A stretch of DNA of 12,488 bases from F1-60-MAGs149 sp037133215 (lineage in GTDB: Bacteria; Actinomycetota; Thermoleophilia; Gaiellales; F1-60-MAGs149), in assembly GCA_037133215.1 (NCBI GenBank), contig JBAXOM010000060.1, positions 1 to 12,488 on the forward strand, read 5' to 3'. Position numbers and translations under genes: made by a program. Shown piece by piece: positions 1-7,021 of this stretch; positions within the stretch are counted from its first letter, which is position 1, and each line of letters starts with the position of its first letter. A model generated the notes under the pieces. That model searched no databases. It saw nothing but the letters and a program-made list of their open reading frames with translations, and was not told the origin of the DNA.

Positions 1-528
1 GATCTCGCGCACGTTCCGCGACCGCTCGCGGCCGCGCACGCTCGGCACGATGCAGTAACTGCAGACCGAGTTGCAGCCCATCGACAATTGCAACCAGGCC
101 TGGTGCGAGCGTTCACGGCGCTTCGGTAGGTCGGCAGCAAAGTCGTCGAAACTGCCGAACGCCCCACGCTCCGCATCGCCTTCGGCGTTCATCACGTCAC
201 GAAGTGCGCCGATGCGGCCTGGACCCACGGCAGCGTCAACCCACGGAAAGTCGCGGAAGATGTCGTCGCGCTGCGATTCTGCCCAGCAGCCAGCCACCAC
301 GATCTGCAGATCCGGCTCGCGATTTTTGCGGCCGCGTGCGACGTTGAGCGCTTGGATCAGACGCTCGTCGGCTCGCTCGCGGATCGTGCAGGTGTTGAAC
401 ACGAGGACGTTGGCCTGCTCGCTCTCGGGGGCCTCCCCCATACCAGCCGCTTCGAGCATGCCTTTGATTCGCTCGGAGTCGTGTACGTTCATCTGACAAC
501 CAAACGTGGTGACGTGAAAGCGCTGCAT
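1..528 (-). CDS. miaB: MiaB, tRNA-2-methylthio-N6-dimethylallyladenosine synthase (N-terminal part)
   Basis: Radical SAM methylthiotransferase that adds the 2-methylthio group to i6A37 of tRNAs reading UNN codons. The 176 visible residues begin MQRFHVTTFGCQMNVHDSE, typical of the UPF0004 domain. The three N-terminal cluster cysteines are at 11 (FGCQMN), 47 (NTCTIRERA) and 81 (AGCWAE). The radical SAM CxxxCxxC motif is at 152-159 (GCNSVCSYC), followed by IVPSVRGRERSR. The family is usually about 440-500 residues, so the rest of the SAM barrel and the TRAM domain lie beyond the left edge. The ATG start has a Shine-Dalgarno-like AGGGAG six nt upstream, and the gene begins 10 nt after the rny stop, so the two are probably co-transcribed. 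The GCWAES after the third cysteine differs slightly from the commoner GCxAQ. RimO or MtaB are less likely because FGCQMN and the VGPGRI spacing fit MiaB. Confidence 0.95.
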   Translation of the reverse strand, partial: MQRFHVTTFGCQMNVHDSERIKGMLEAAGMGEAPESEQANVLVFNTCTIRERADERLIQALNVARGRKNREPDLQIVVAGCWAESQRDDIFRDFPWVDAAVGPGRIGALRDVMNAEGDAERGAFGSFDDFAADLPKRRERSHQAWLQLSMGCNSVCSYCIVPSVRGRERSRNVREI

Positions 529-538
529 GTTCCGCTCC

Positions 539-2128
539 CTAGTGGGCAAGCTCGCTCGTGCGCGACTCGCGGATGACCGTTACCTTGATCTGACCGGGAT
601 ACTCGAGCGAGTCCTCGATCTCGGCAGCGATCTCGCGTGCCAAGAGCGCTGCCATGTCGTCGCTGACCTGGCTGGGCTTGACCATCACGCGAACATCTCG
701 ACCGGCCTGCATCGCGAAGCAACGCTCTACGCCGGGATGACGCATGGCGATCTCTTCGAGCGCCTCGAGACGCTTTACGTACTGCTCGAGACTCTCGCCA
801 CGCGCACCAGGCCGGGCGGCAGAGATTGCGTCGGCGGCGATCACGAGGATCGCTTCAACAGAATTGGGCTCGACGTCATAGTGGTGTGCCTCAGCGGCAT
901 GCGCGACAGCCTCGCTCTCGCCGTACTTACGGCAGTACTGCGCCGAGATGACGGCGTGGGAACCTTCGACCTCATGCGTGACAGCCTTGCCGATGTCGTG
1001 CAGGAGCGCGGCCCGGCGAGCGACCCGTTCGTCGACCCCAAGCTCGATCGCCATGATCGCAGCGAGGTGTGAGCATTCGAGCGAGTGCTTGAGCACGTTT
1101 TGGCCGTACGACGTGCGGTAGTTGAGACGACCGAGAATGGTCAGTAATTCGGGGTCGAGTCCAGGAACATTCGCTTCGAACGAAGCCTGTTCGCCCGCTT
1201 CGCGAATTTTTTCCTCGATCTCTTCTTTGGCGGCGTAGTACGTCTCCTCGATACGTGCCGGATGGATCCGCCCGTCAGCGAGCAGATTCTCCAACGTGAT
1301 GCGCGCAATTTCGCGGCGCACTCCGTCGAACGCCGACAGCACGACTGCGCCGGGCGTATCGTCGATAATCACATCGACGCCAGTGGTTGCTTCGAAGGCG
1401 CGGATGTTGCGTCCCTCGCGACCAATGATTCGACCCTTGAGGTCATCAGATGGCAACTGCACGGTCGAGACCGTGGTCGCGGCTGCGTAGCTCGATGCTG
1501 TTCGTTGAATGCTGGTCGCGATGATCGAACGGGCGCGACGATCGCCGTCCTGTTTAGCCTCTTCTTCGATGCGGCGGACGAGCTGCGCGGCGTCATGCCG
1601 AGCGGTCTCCTCCACGCGGCTGAGCAGTTGCGCACGAGCCTCGTCGGCTGTCATGCCACCGACACGCTCCAACTCACGATCAGCGCGGGCTTGCGTCTCA
1701 CGCAACGTGGCCTCCGCGTCGGCGAGGGCGAGAGCCTGCTGTGCGGCTGCCTGCTCGCGCTCCACCGCAATGGCCTCGCTTTTGGCGGTGAGATCTTCGC
1801 GGGTGGCAAGCCGTTCCTCGAGACGGGCAACCTCGCTGCGTCGCTCGTCGAGACTCTGCTCGAGCTCGCGACGCAACTCGAGTAGCTGCTCCTTGCCGTC
1901 GATAGCTGCTTCTTTGCGAATCGTGTCGGCTTCGCGGGTGGCCGTTGCGACGGCGCGCTCGGCGTCGGAGCGGAGCGCGTCGGCCTCTTGTCGTCGGGTT
2001 TCGACCTCTCTGAGAGCCTCGTCGCTGGCGCTACGATCGTGCGCATGCAATCGCTGGCGCACGATGATGCCGCCGATTGCGCCGCCTACGACCAGCGCAG
2101 CCACGGCTGCGATAACGGTCTCAAGCAC
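539..2128 (-). CDS. rny: RNase Y, membrane-anchored endoribonuclease
   Basis: Endoribonuclease that starts mRNA decay at the inner membrane face. The 529-residue protein has the family layout. A hydrophobic N-terminal anchor spans about 5-24. A long Glu/Arg/Ala-rich coiled coil runs about 35-200. A KH domain at about 223-290 carries the GxxG loop GREG (236-239) in KGRIIGREGRNIRAFE. An HD domain follows with His348, the metal-binding His377-Asp378 in LLHDIGKA, His415-His416, and Asp433 in AADAIS. I chose the GTG at 2128 because AGGAG (2135-2139) sits six nt upstream and the anchor follows at once. The open frame extends 54 codons further up, but that stretch is Arg/Ser-rich and unlike RNase Y. 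Length matches the usual 510-530. It lies 112 nt after recX and just before miaB. Confidence 0.96.
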   Translation of the reverse strand: MLETVIAAVAALVVGGAIGGIIVRQRLHAHDRSASDEALREVETRRQEADALRSDAERAVATATREADTIRKEAAIDGKEQLLELRRELEQSLDERRSEVARLEERLATREDLTAKSEAIAVEREQAAAQQALALADAEATLRETQARADRELERVGGMTADEARAQLLSRVEETARHDAAQLVRRIEEEAKQDGDRRARSIIATSIQRTASSYAAATTVSTVQLPSDDLKGRIIGREGRNIRAFEATTGVDVIIDDTPGAVVLSAFDGVRREIARITLENLLADGRIHPARIEETYYAAKEEIEEKIREAGEQASFEANVPGLDPELLTILGRLNYRTSYGQNVLKHSLECSHLAAIMAIELGVDERVARRAALLHDIGKAVTHEVEGSHAVISAQYCRKYGESEAVAHAAEAHHYDVEPNSVEAILVIAADAISAARPGARGESLEQYVKRLEALEEIAMRHPGVERCFAMQAGRDVRVMVKPSQVSDDMAALLAREIAAEIEDSLEYPGQIKVTVIRESRTSELAH

Positions 2129-2153
2129 GTTATTCTCCTGATGTCCGGTACGA

Positions 2154-2172
2154 ACTGTCTTGATCAGACAGT
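2154..2172 (-). promoter_or_regulatory. Perfect hairpin in the recX-rny gap
   Basis: Two 7-nt arms (ACTGTCT and AGACAGT) pair perfectly around a 5-nt loop, ending about 15 nt upstream of the rny Shine-Dalgarno. No T-run follows on the minus strand, so a standard intrinsic terminator is unlikely. It could be an attenuator, an RNA-processing or autoregulation site in the rny leader, or an operator. No convincing -35/-10 pair was seen in the 112-nt gap. Confidence 0.4.
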
Positions 2173-2240
2173 GGAAGTTTCTGTCCGGAAGGCTAGCGCG
2201 CTCTGCGTTACGGCTCGGCCGATCCCGCTTCGTGCGCCTG

Positions 2241-2828
2241 TTAGTCCTCGAAGGGCTGACCGACGAGTCTCTCGGCCACGGACTCGTCAAAACCCCGTGA
2301 TGCCAGCCGCTGCCACGCCTCGACGCCTGTGCGCGCGCCGATCGCTAGCTGCGCAGCCTGATCGATCGCCGCGTCGTCGAGGTGCGCCAGACAGTCCTGG
2401 ATCTCGGCCGGCGCTACGCCCGCAACTTCGAGATCGTGCGCAATGCGGGCGGGCCCCCAGCCGGTTGTCAGTCGCAGGGTTGCGACGTCGCTGGCGTGGC
2501 GCGCATCGTCGATCGCTCCGATTGCCTCGAGACGGTCGGCGGCCTGGCGTGCTGCGTCCGCGCCCTCGCGCTTGGCAATGCGTTGTTCTAGTTCGCCGCG
2601 CGCGTGTGAGCGGCGCCCGACCATTGCCGCGCCACGGTCGAGGGCGCGGGCCTCACGGGCACGCTGCTCCGCAGTGCGCTTGGTTGAAGCCGAGAGCGTG
2701 GCATCGACGAAGATCCCCAACTCAGTCGCAACGAGTGCGTCCAGAACGAGCCACGGGTTGCCATCGAGTTCGATGGCAACCCGTAGGTCTGTTCTCGGTT
2801 GAACCGCGGTGACGACCCGCGCTGCCAC
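2241..2828 (-). CDS. recX: RecX, RecA modulator
   Basis: Regulatory protein that binds RecA filaments and restrains their growth and activity. The 195-residue product shows a short N-terminal segment (about 1-50, with VTAVQPRTDLRVAIELDG) and then the helical RecX repeats. The first is about 55-100 (ARGELEQRIAKR), the second about 100-150 (LEAIGAIDDARHASDVATLRLTTGWGPARIAHDLEVAGV), and the third about 155-192 (WQRLASRGFDESVAERLV). The GWGPxRI motif is a RecX signature. The start is a GTG five nt after the recA stop; GAAGG overlapping the end of recA can serve as ribosome site, so recA and recX are almost certainly one transcript with coupled translation. Length is normal for an actinobacterial RecX. 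Confidence 0.93.
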   Translation of the reverse strand: MAARVVTAVQPRTDLRVAIELDGNPWLVLDALVATELGIFVDATLSASTKRTAEQRAREARALDRGAAMVGRRSHARGELEQRIAKREGADAARQAADRLEAIGAIDDARHASDVATLRLTTGWGPARIAHDLEVAGVAPAEIQDCLAHLDDAAIDQAAQLAIGARTGVEAWQRLASRGFDESVAERLVGQPFED

Positions 2829-2833
2829 GGGGG

Positions 2834-3952
2834 CTAGCCTTCAGCGACGACGGCGCCCTCGTCGGCGACCGCCACGGCCTCGTCGTCTGCATCAGCAGCG
2901 TCAGCGACGTCAGCAGGAGGAGGTGTCATTGGTGTGGCATCAGCCGGCGCGGTATTGCCACCACTGATCGTGATGCCCTGCGTCTCTTCGATCCGACGCG
3001 TGATGCGACTGAGGACGTCAGGATGCTCATCGAGGAATCCACGCACGTTTGCGCGGCCCTGACCGAGACGCTCCTTCTCGAAGGAGAAGTACGAACCGGA
3101 CTTCTCGATGATGTTGTCTTCGAGGGCGACGTCGAGGACGGAACCCGACCACGAGATGCCGGTGCCGTAAATGATGTCGAACTCGGACTGACGAAACGGT
3201 GGTGCAACCTTGTTCTTGACGACCTTGACGCGCACGCGGTTGCCAATCGCATCCGTGCCCTCCTTGAGGGTCTCAATGCGACGAATGTCGAGTCGAACGG
3301 ACGAGTAGAACTTGAGCGCTCGACCACCGGTCGTCGTTTCGGGCGAACCGAACATGACGCCGATCTTCTCGCGCAACTGGTTGGTGAAGATTGCGACCGT
3401 GCCGGTGCGATTGAGAACGGCCGTCAGCTTGCGCATGGCCTGGCTCATCAGACGCGCTTGGAGGCCGACGAAGGAGTCCCCCATCTCGCCTTCAATCTCG
3501 GCGCGTGGAACGAGTGCCGCAACCGAGTCGATCGCGACGACGTCGAGACCGCCAGAACGAATTAGCATCTCGGCAATCTCCAGCGCCTGCTCACCGTTAT
3601 CCGGCTGAGAGACGAGCAGGTTGTCGATGTCGACACCGATGTTGCGTGCGTAGGTTGGATCCATTGCGTGCTCTGCGTCGATAAACGCGCAGACGCCACC
3701 CTTGCGCTGCGCCTCGGCAATCACGTGGTAGACGAGCGTCGTCTTACCCGACGATTCTGGACCGAAGATCTCGCAGATGCGTCCACGAGGCAGACCACCG
3801 ACACCGAGGGCAAGATCGAGGCCGAGACAGCCCGTCGAGATCGCCGCAACCGGCGTACGTGTGGAATCGCCGAGGCGCATGACAGCGCCCTTGCCGTGTT
3901 GCTTTTCGATCTGCTGTAGCGCTGCCGCTACCGCCTTGTCTTTTTCGCTCAT
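2834..3952 (-). CDS. recA: RecA recombinase
   Basis: ATP-dependent strand-exchange protein and co-protease of the SOS response. The 372 residues contain Walker A GPESSGKT (64-71), the catalytic Glu in DAEHA (94), Walker B VVAIDSVAAL (138-147), the L1 loop region (about 154-175, EGEMGDSFVGLQARLMSQAMRK) and L2 (about 192-211, ending FGSPETTTGGR). The C-terminus after about residue 333 is a low-complexity Ala/Asp/Glu tail, acidic as in other RecA proteins but somewhat long. The ATG is set by a near-perfect Shine-Dalgarno AGGAGGT (3957-3963) four nt upstream. No intein is present. RecX follows after 5 nt. The 119-nt upstream gap shows no clear promoter and no canonical actinobacterial SOS box (GAAC-N4-GTTC), so SOS control is not evident from this sequence. 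Confidence 0.98.
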   Translation of the reverse strand: MSEKDKAVAAALQQIEKQHGKGAVMRLGDSTRTPVAAISTGCLGLDLALGVGGLPRGRICEIFGPESSGKTTLVYHVIAEAQRKGGVCAFIDAEHAMDPTYARNIGVDIDNLLVSQPDNGEQALEIAEMLIRSGGLDVVAIDSVAALVPRAEIEGEMGDSFVGLQARLMSQAMRKLTAVLNRTGTVAIFTNQLREKIGVMFGSPETTTGGRALKFYSSVRLDIRRIETLKEGTDAIGNRVRVKVVKNKVAPPFRQSEFDIIYGTGISWSGSVLDVALEDNIIEKSGSYFSFEKERLGQGRANVRGFLDEHPDVLSRITRRIEETQGITISGGNTAPADATPMTPPPADVADAADADDEAVAVADEGAVVAEG

Positions 3953-3956
3953 CGTG

Positions 3957-3978
3957 ACCTCCTACCGGCTCGTGCCGG
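3957..3978 (-). promoter_or_regulatory. recA ribosome-binding site with adjacent upstream hairpin
   Basis: AGGAGGT (3957-3963) is the strongest Shine-Dalgarno in the window. One nt upstream of it begins a small hairpin with arms CCGGC and GCCGG around a 4-nt loop (3965-3978). The stem leaves the ribosome site exposed but could affect access to it or protect the 5' end of a processed transcript. The ribosome site is certain; the hairpin's role is a guess. Confidence 0.6.
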
Positions 3979-4071
3979 GTTGGACTGAATGCGGTTCGCT
4001 CGTGGAACTCAGTATGGCTGCCCACTCGGACGCCATTCATACACGCAACGTCGCGACTTTCGCGGGGTTCC

Positions 4072-5349
4072 TTACGCGTCTGCGGAGAGACGCTCATCCT
4101 GCAAAAGCAGGCGCACAAGATGCAGGCTAGTCAGCGCAGAATTCGTCCGCACCGCTTCACGATCTCCGGGAAAGGTACGCTCCAAAACTTGGCTCGTACC
4201 ATGCGGTCCAACGACGGCCACGTAGACGAGCCCGACCGGTTTTTTATCCGACCCGCCCCCGGGCCCGGCCACGCCGGTGATGCCAATCCCAACGTCGCTG
4301 TGGAGTGTCTTGCGGGCCCCCTCTGCGAGGGCCAACGCCACCTCGGCCGAGACGGCTCCGTGCTCGGTGATCGTCGCCGAAGGAACGCCCACCTGTTCGA
4401 TCTTGACGTCGTTCGCGTAGGCCACGATGCCGCCGCGCAAGACAGTCGAGGCGCCAGGCACAGCCGCGAAGCGCGCCGCCACCATGCCTGCGGTGCAACT
4501 CTCGGCGCAGGCCACGGTCAGCCCCCGCTGCTGGAGACCCTGAACGACACGGGCCTCGACCGGAAGATCATCTTCGGCGTACACGGCATCGCCAAACGCG
4601 CCCAGCAGACCGTCCGCCAGCGCCGTTCCGGCGGCACGCACCGCCGGTGCAAAGCGAATCACGACTTCGACCTCTAAGCGTGTCGCACAGATCGACGTTT
4701 CCGTGCCGTGACTATCTCCGCCGAGCTCGTCAAAGACGCGGGCCACAGTCGATTCGGGTGTGTTCCAGATGCGTAGGACGCGTCGCTCGAGCTGTGTCCC
4801 GAGCAGGCTGCGCATCGCATCGTGCTCGAGTGCGCGCCGCCAGACGTCGGCGAGTTCGGTAGGTGGGCCCGGCAGGACGACGATGGTGGTCTGGCCGGGC
4901 ACGATCAATCCTGGAGCCGTGCCAGCAGGCGAAATTACGTGTGCACCGGCAGGCCTCATCGCCTGCTTGCGCGCACCGGGCAAGAGCTGCTCAACCGGAA
5001 CGCCGCGCAGCGCTGCGTAGCCCGTCACGATCTCCGTGATCTCGACGAGCGCAGCCTCATCCAACTCGAGAGCAAGGCCGGTGACCTCCGCGACGATGGT
5101 GACCGTGCGATCGTCGTGCGTCGGTCCAAGTCCACCCGAGGTCACAATCAGGTCGTAGCCACCGGAGATGAGGTCGGCGAGCGCTGCCCGGAGGTGCTCC
5201 TCGCGATCGTCGACAGCGACGATCCGTTCGAGTCGAATGCCATGGCTATCGAGTGAGCGAGCGAGCGTTCCGCTGTTGCGATCCTGTGTGCGCCCGAGCA
5301 GGATCTCGGATCCGGTGACCAAGATCGCTGCAGTGAGGCGTCTGCTCAC
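4072..5349 (-). CDS. cinA: CinA family protein, COG1058 plus PncC-type amidohydrolase
   Basis: Two-domain 425-residue CinA. The N-terminal molybdopterin-binding-like (COG1058) domain spans about 6-170, with GSEILLG (13-19), TSGGLGPTHDD (70-80) and LPGPPTEL (159-166). In characterised homologues it acts as an ADP-ribose or related pyrophosphatase. The C-terminal domain, about 262-420, is the PncC/CinA-C nicotinamide-nucleotide amidohydrolase, with the catalytic motif AESCTAG (282-288) and GITGVAGPGG (356-365). It deamidates NMN in pyridine-nucleotide salvage. The GTG start overlaps the stop of the upstream RodZ-like gene by 4 nt (GTGA), implying translational coupling. CinA beside recA is a widespread arrangement, historically tied to competence, but nothing here shows competence. 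Length and motifs are intact. Confidence 0.95.
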   Translation of the reverse strand: MSRRLTAAILVTGSEILLGRTQDRNSGTLARSLDSHGIRLERIVAVDDREEHLRAALADLISGGYDLIVTSGGLGPTHDDRTVTIVAEVTGLALELDEAALVEITEIVTGYAALRGVPVEQLLPGARKQAMRPAGAHVISPAGTAPGLIVPGQTTIVVLPGPPTELADVWRRALEHDAMRSLLGTQLERRVLRIWNTPESTVARVFDELGGDSHGTETSICATRLEVEVVIRFAPAVRAAGTALADGLLGAFGDAVYAEDDLPVEARVVQGLQQRGLTVACAESCTAGMVAARFAAVPGASTVLRGGIVAYANDVKIEQVGVPSATITEHGAVSAEVALALAEGARKTLHSDVGIGITGVAGPGGGSDKKPVGLVYVAVVGPHGTSQVLERTFPGDREAVRTNSALTSLHLVRLLLQDERLSADA

Positions 5350-6143
5350 TGGGTGACCGCTGCCACGCGGCCGTTGGGATCGACGGAAAGCAGCGTATCC
5401 GTGGGGCCAGGCACGATCGGACTGCCATTAACGACAAGCGTGAGCGTGTTTGGTCGATCAAGTCGGATCAGGTAACCAGAGGACGATTTGGGCAACTGAA
5501 ACCCATTGGGCTTGGTGGGATCAGGGTCGACCTTCTGTTGGAACAGGGGTGCCGTCCCCTCCGGCGATCCGAGCGCTCGAACGGTCAGGGTTACCTGTGC
5601 GAAGGGAATGACGAACACCACGGCTTGAGCTGCGGCGGAGGTCGAGTCGGGTGCGGTCTGTGCTGTTACGGCGGTCGCGACAGGATTGACGGCCGCCTCG
5701 GTAACGGTCACCACGTTGGTGCCGTCCGTGGCCGGCAACGGAGTCGTTCGCGTCGAGGGATAGGTCGCTGCGATCACGATCAAGATGGCAATCGCCAAGA
5801 TGCCGACGATCGCGACGATCACGATCCCCGACCCGCGGCTGGAGTTTCGGTTTGCCCGGGCGCTGCGACGGCGCGGAAACATGACCTCGTCGTCGGCCTC
5901 CCACGGCGCCGACGAGAAACGCTCCGAGAACTCGTCAATCAAGAGCTGGGCGTCAAGCTCCAGAAACTCGCTGTACGATCGCAAAAAACCACGGGCGTAC
6001 GTAGGTCCGGGCAGGCGCTCGAAGTCCTCTTCCTCAAGCGCGACGAGATAGCTCGAGCGAATCTTCGTAGCCTCAGCCGCCGTGTCAATGCTGATACCAC
6101 GTTGTTCGCGTGCAGTACGCAGAGTGGCGCCGATCTCGAACAT
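5346..6143 (-). CDS. RodZ-like helix-turn-helix membrane protein (HTH_25 plus DUF4115)
   Basis: Single-pass membrane protein of 265 residues with the RodZ plan. A cytoplasmic helix-turn-helix region covers about 1-70 (LRTAREQRGISIDTAAEATKIRSSYLVALEEEDFERLPGPTYARGFLRSYSEFL in overlapping segments). A basic stretch (RRRSARANR, 90-98) precedes one transmembrane helix at about 107-127. A Thr/Ala-rich linker follows, then an extracytoplasmic DUF4115-type beta domain at about 176-262. In rods RodZ couples MreB to cell-wall synthesis; in actinobacteria without MreB such proteins sit upstream of pgsA/cinA/recA and their role is unclear. The ATG lacks a Shine-Dalgarno, and a TAGACT -10 box six nt upstream suggests a leaderless start. 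It overlaps cinA by 4 nt. No mreB is visible here, so I give no symbol. Confidence 0.87.
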   Translation of the reverse strand: MFEIGATLRTAREQRGISIDTAAEATKIRSSYLVALEEEDFERLPGPTYARGFLRSYSEFLELDAQLLIDEFSERFSSAPWEADDEVMFPRRRSARANRNSSRGSGIVIVAIVGILAIAILIVIAATYPSTRTTPLPATDGTNVVTVTEAAVNPVATAVTAQTAPDSTSAAAQAVVFVIPFAQVTLTVRALGSPEGTAPLFQQKVDPDPTKPNGFQLPKSSSGYLIRLDRPNTLTLVVNGSPIVPGPTDTLLSVDPNGRVAAVTQ

Positions 6144-6149
6144 GCGCTC

Positions 6150-6155
6150 AGTCTA
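6150..6155 (-). promoter_or_regulatory. Candidate -10 box for leaderless RodZ-like gene
   Basis: TAGACT lies exactly 6 nt before the ATG at 6143, so transcription would begin at the start codon. No Shine-Dalgarno is visible and no good -35 is seen. A GTGTGAA site (6159-6165), also found at the phoU-ppk1 promoters, sits just upstream. Confidence 0.5.
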
Positions 6156-6172
6156 TCGGTGTGAAAGGTGCG

Positions 6173-6898
6173 CTAGCGCGGTTCGGCTGCGAACCGGTAC
6201 CCAACGCCGTAGTGCGTATGCACGTAGTCGTGGGTTTCGCTCTGCCGATCAAGCTTCTCGCGGATCTTGCGTACGCAGACGTCAACGGTGCGATCACGGT
6301 GTCGATAGGGAATGCCCCAGACGCGGCGCTGCAACTCGTCACGCGAAAGTGCGCGTCCCTCTTGGCGGGCTAAGGCAACCACGAGGCGAAACTCGGTGGG
6401 TGTCAATTGACTATCGATCCAATCGGACGGCGCCTGACCCGGTGCGATGCGAATAAATGCGCGCCGCAGATCCGGATCGATGCGTAGCCCGTCGACCTCA
6501 ATTGCATCGCCGCGCGGCTCGGAGGCCGCGACCAGACGCGTGCGACGAAGGAGCGCTTCAATCCTGGCAATCAACTCGCGCATGCCAAATGGCTTCGACA
6601 GATAGTCATCGGCGCCAATCTCGAGGGTGTGCACCTTGTCATGCTCCGAGCCGCGCGCCGAGACGACGATCACGGGCACACCAAGATGGTCCTCTCGAAT
6701 CGCCTCAGTCACGGCCCAACCATCGAGGCCGGGTAGCATCAGATCGATCACCGCAATGTCTGGGCGGGCGTGGCGGAGGCGACGCAGGCCGCGTTCGCCG
6801 TCCTCGGCGAGGTCGACATCGAAGCCGGCATGCCGCAGGTGCATGACCATCGCTTTTCCGAGAATCGGATCGTCTTCGATTACGAGAACACTTGGCAT
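6173..6898 (-). CDS. PhoB/OmpR-family response regulator (paralogue 1)
   Basis: DNA-binding response regulator of 241 residues. The receiver domain (about 1-120) starts MPSVLVIEDDP with acidic pocket Glu8-Asp9-Asp10, phospho-acceptor Asp52 (IDLMLPG), Ser80 and Lys102 (SKPF). A winged-helix Trans_Reg_C domain follows at about 130-238, with LTPTEFRLVVALARQEGRALSRDELQ and DRTVDVCVRKIREKLD, ending in HYGVGYRF. The closest relatives I recognise are RegX3/PhoP-type phosphate regulators. I start it at the ATG at 6898, where the receiver fold begins; the open frame reaches 7027 but those 43 residues do not resemble a receiver. TAGCCT ends 7 nt before the ATG, consistent with leaderless initiation. 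It is divergent from the kinase at 7022, its likely partner, and very similar to the regulator at 8130-8867. Confidence 0.93.
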   Translation of the reverse strand: MPSVLVIEDDPILGKAMVMHLRHAGFDVDLAEDGERGLRRLRHARPDIAVIDLMLPGLDGWAVTEAIREDHLGVPVIVVSARGSEHDKVHTLEIGADDYLSKPFGMRELIARIEALLRRTRLVAASEPRGDAIEVDGLRIDPDLRRAFIRIAPGQAPSDWIDSQLTPTEFRLVVALARQEGRALSRDELQRRVWGIPYRHRDRTVDVCVRKIREKLDRQSETHDYVHTHYGVGYRFAAEPR

Positions 6899-6899
6899 T

Positions 6900-6940
6900 G
6901 GTTGCAGGCTACGGTGCTGGCTGCACGTGATGGGTTGCAG
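6900..6940. repeat. Direct repeat GGTTGCAG, 33 bp apart, in the regulator-kinase divergent promoter region
   Basis: GGTTGCAG occurs at 6900-6907 and 6933-6940, a start-to-start distance of 33 bp, about three helical turns. A partial match, GGCTGCAC (6919-6926), lies between them. The region is the only spacer (6899-7021) between the divergent regulator and kinase genes, so the repeat could be an autoregulatory operator. Eight-base repeats can also arise by chance. Confidence 0.3.
6906..6911 (-). promoter_or_regulatory. Candidate -10 box for response regulator 1
   Basis: TAGCCT sits 7 nt before the ATG at 6898, with no Shine-Dalgarno between. It fits a leaderless start like those of its neighbours. 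No clear -35. Confidence 0.4.
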
Positions 6941-7009
6941 CATGGTCGCGGGGTGGTAACGAAGTGGTGCCTGTGGAGCACGGGTGTCACGAACCGTCCG
7001 TTTGCCGGG

Positions 7010-7015
7010 TACTGT
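7010..7015 (+). promoter_or_regulatory. Candidate -10 box for the histidine kinase gene
   Basis: TACTGT lies exactly 6 nt before the ATG at 7022. No Shine-Dalgarno precedes the ATG, so a leaderless transcript is likely. No -35 consensus is seen. Confidence 0.5.
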
Positions 7016-7021
7016 TGCCGA

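Noticed and set aside
1262..1885. 207-codon plus-strand open frame inside rny
   Set aside because: Antisense shadow of the RNase Y coiled-coil and KH region, with no ribosome site and no recognisable fold.
2129..2290. N-terminal extension of RNase Y by 54 codons
   Set aside because: The extension overlaps recX, is Arg/Ser-rich and lies before the AGGAG site and membrane anchor that define the GTG at 2128.
1988..2812. 274-codon plus-strand open frame across the rny/recX region
   Set aside because: It is antisense to recX and the rny start, Arg/Pro-rich and without any domain. In GC-rich DNA such shadow frames are expected.
3023..3565. 180-codon plus-strand open frame inside recA
   Set aside because: Fully antisense to a highly conserved gene; its sequence follows from recA codon usage.
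3994..4008. GTTC-N7-GAAC inverted repeat upstream of recA as an SOS box
   Set aside because: The half-sites are in the wrong order and spacing for the actinobacterial LexA box GAAC-N4-GTTC.
4052..4064. Small hairpin (CGCGA-CTT-TCGCG) after cinA as a terminator
   Set aside because: Only 5 bp with a 3-nt loop and no T-run; such dyads are common in this base composition.
6170..6179. GCGCTAGCGC palindrome at the end of response regulator 1
   Set aside because: Ten-base palindrome with no loop and no T-run; it simply spans the stop codon.
6770..7021. N-terminal extension of the histidine kinase by 84 codons
   Set aside because: It would run antisense through the start of response regulator 1 and put a long unrelated stretch before the membrane helix; the ATG at 7022 has a -10 box at the right distance.
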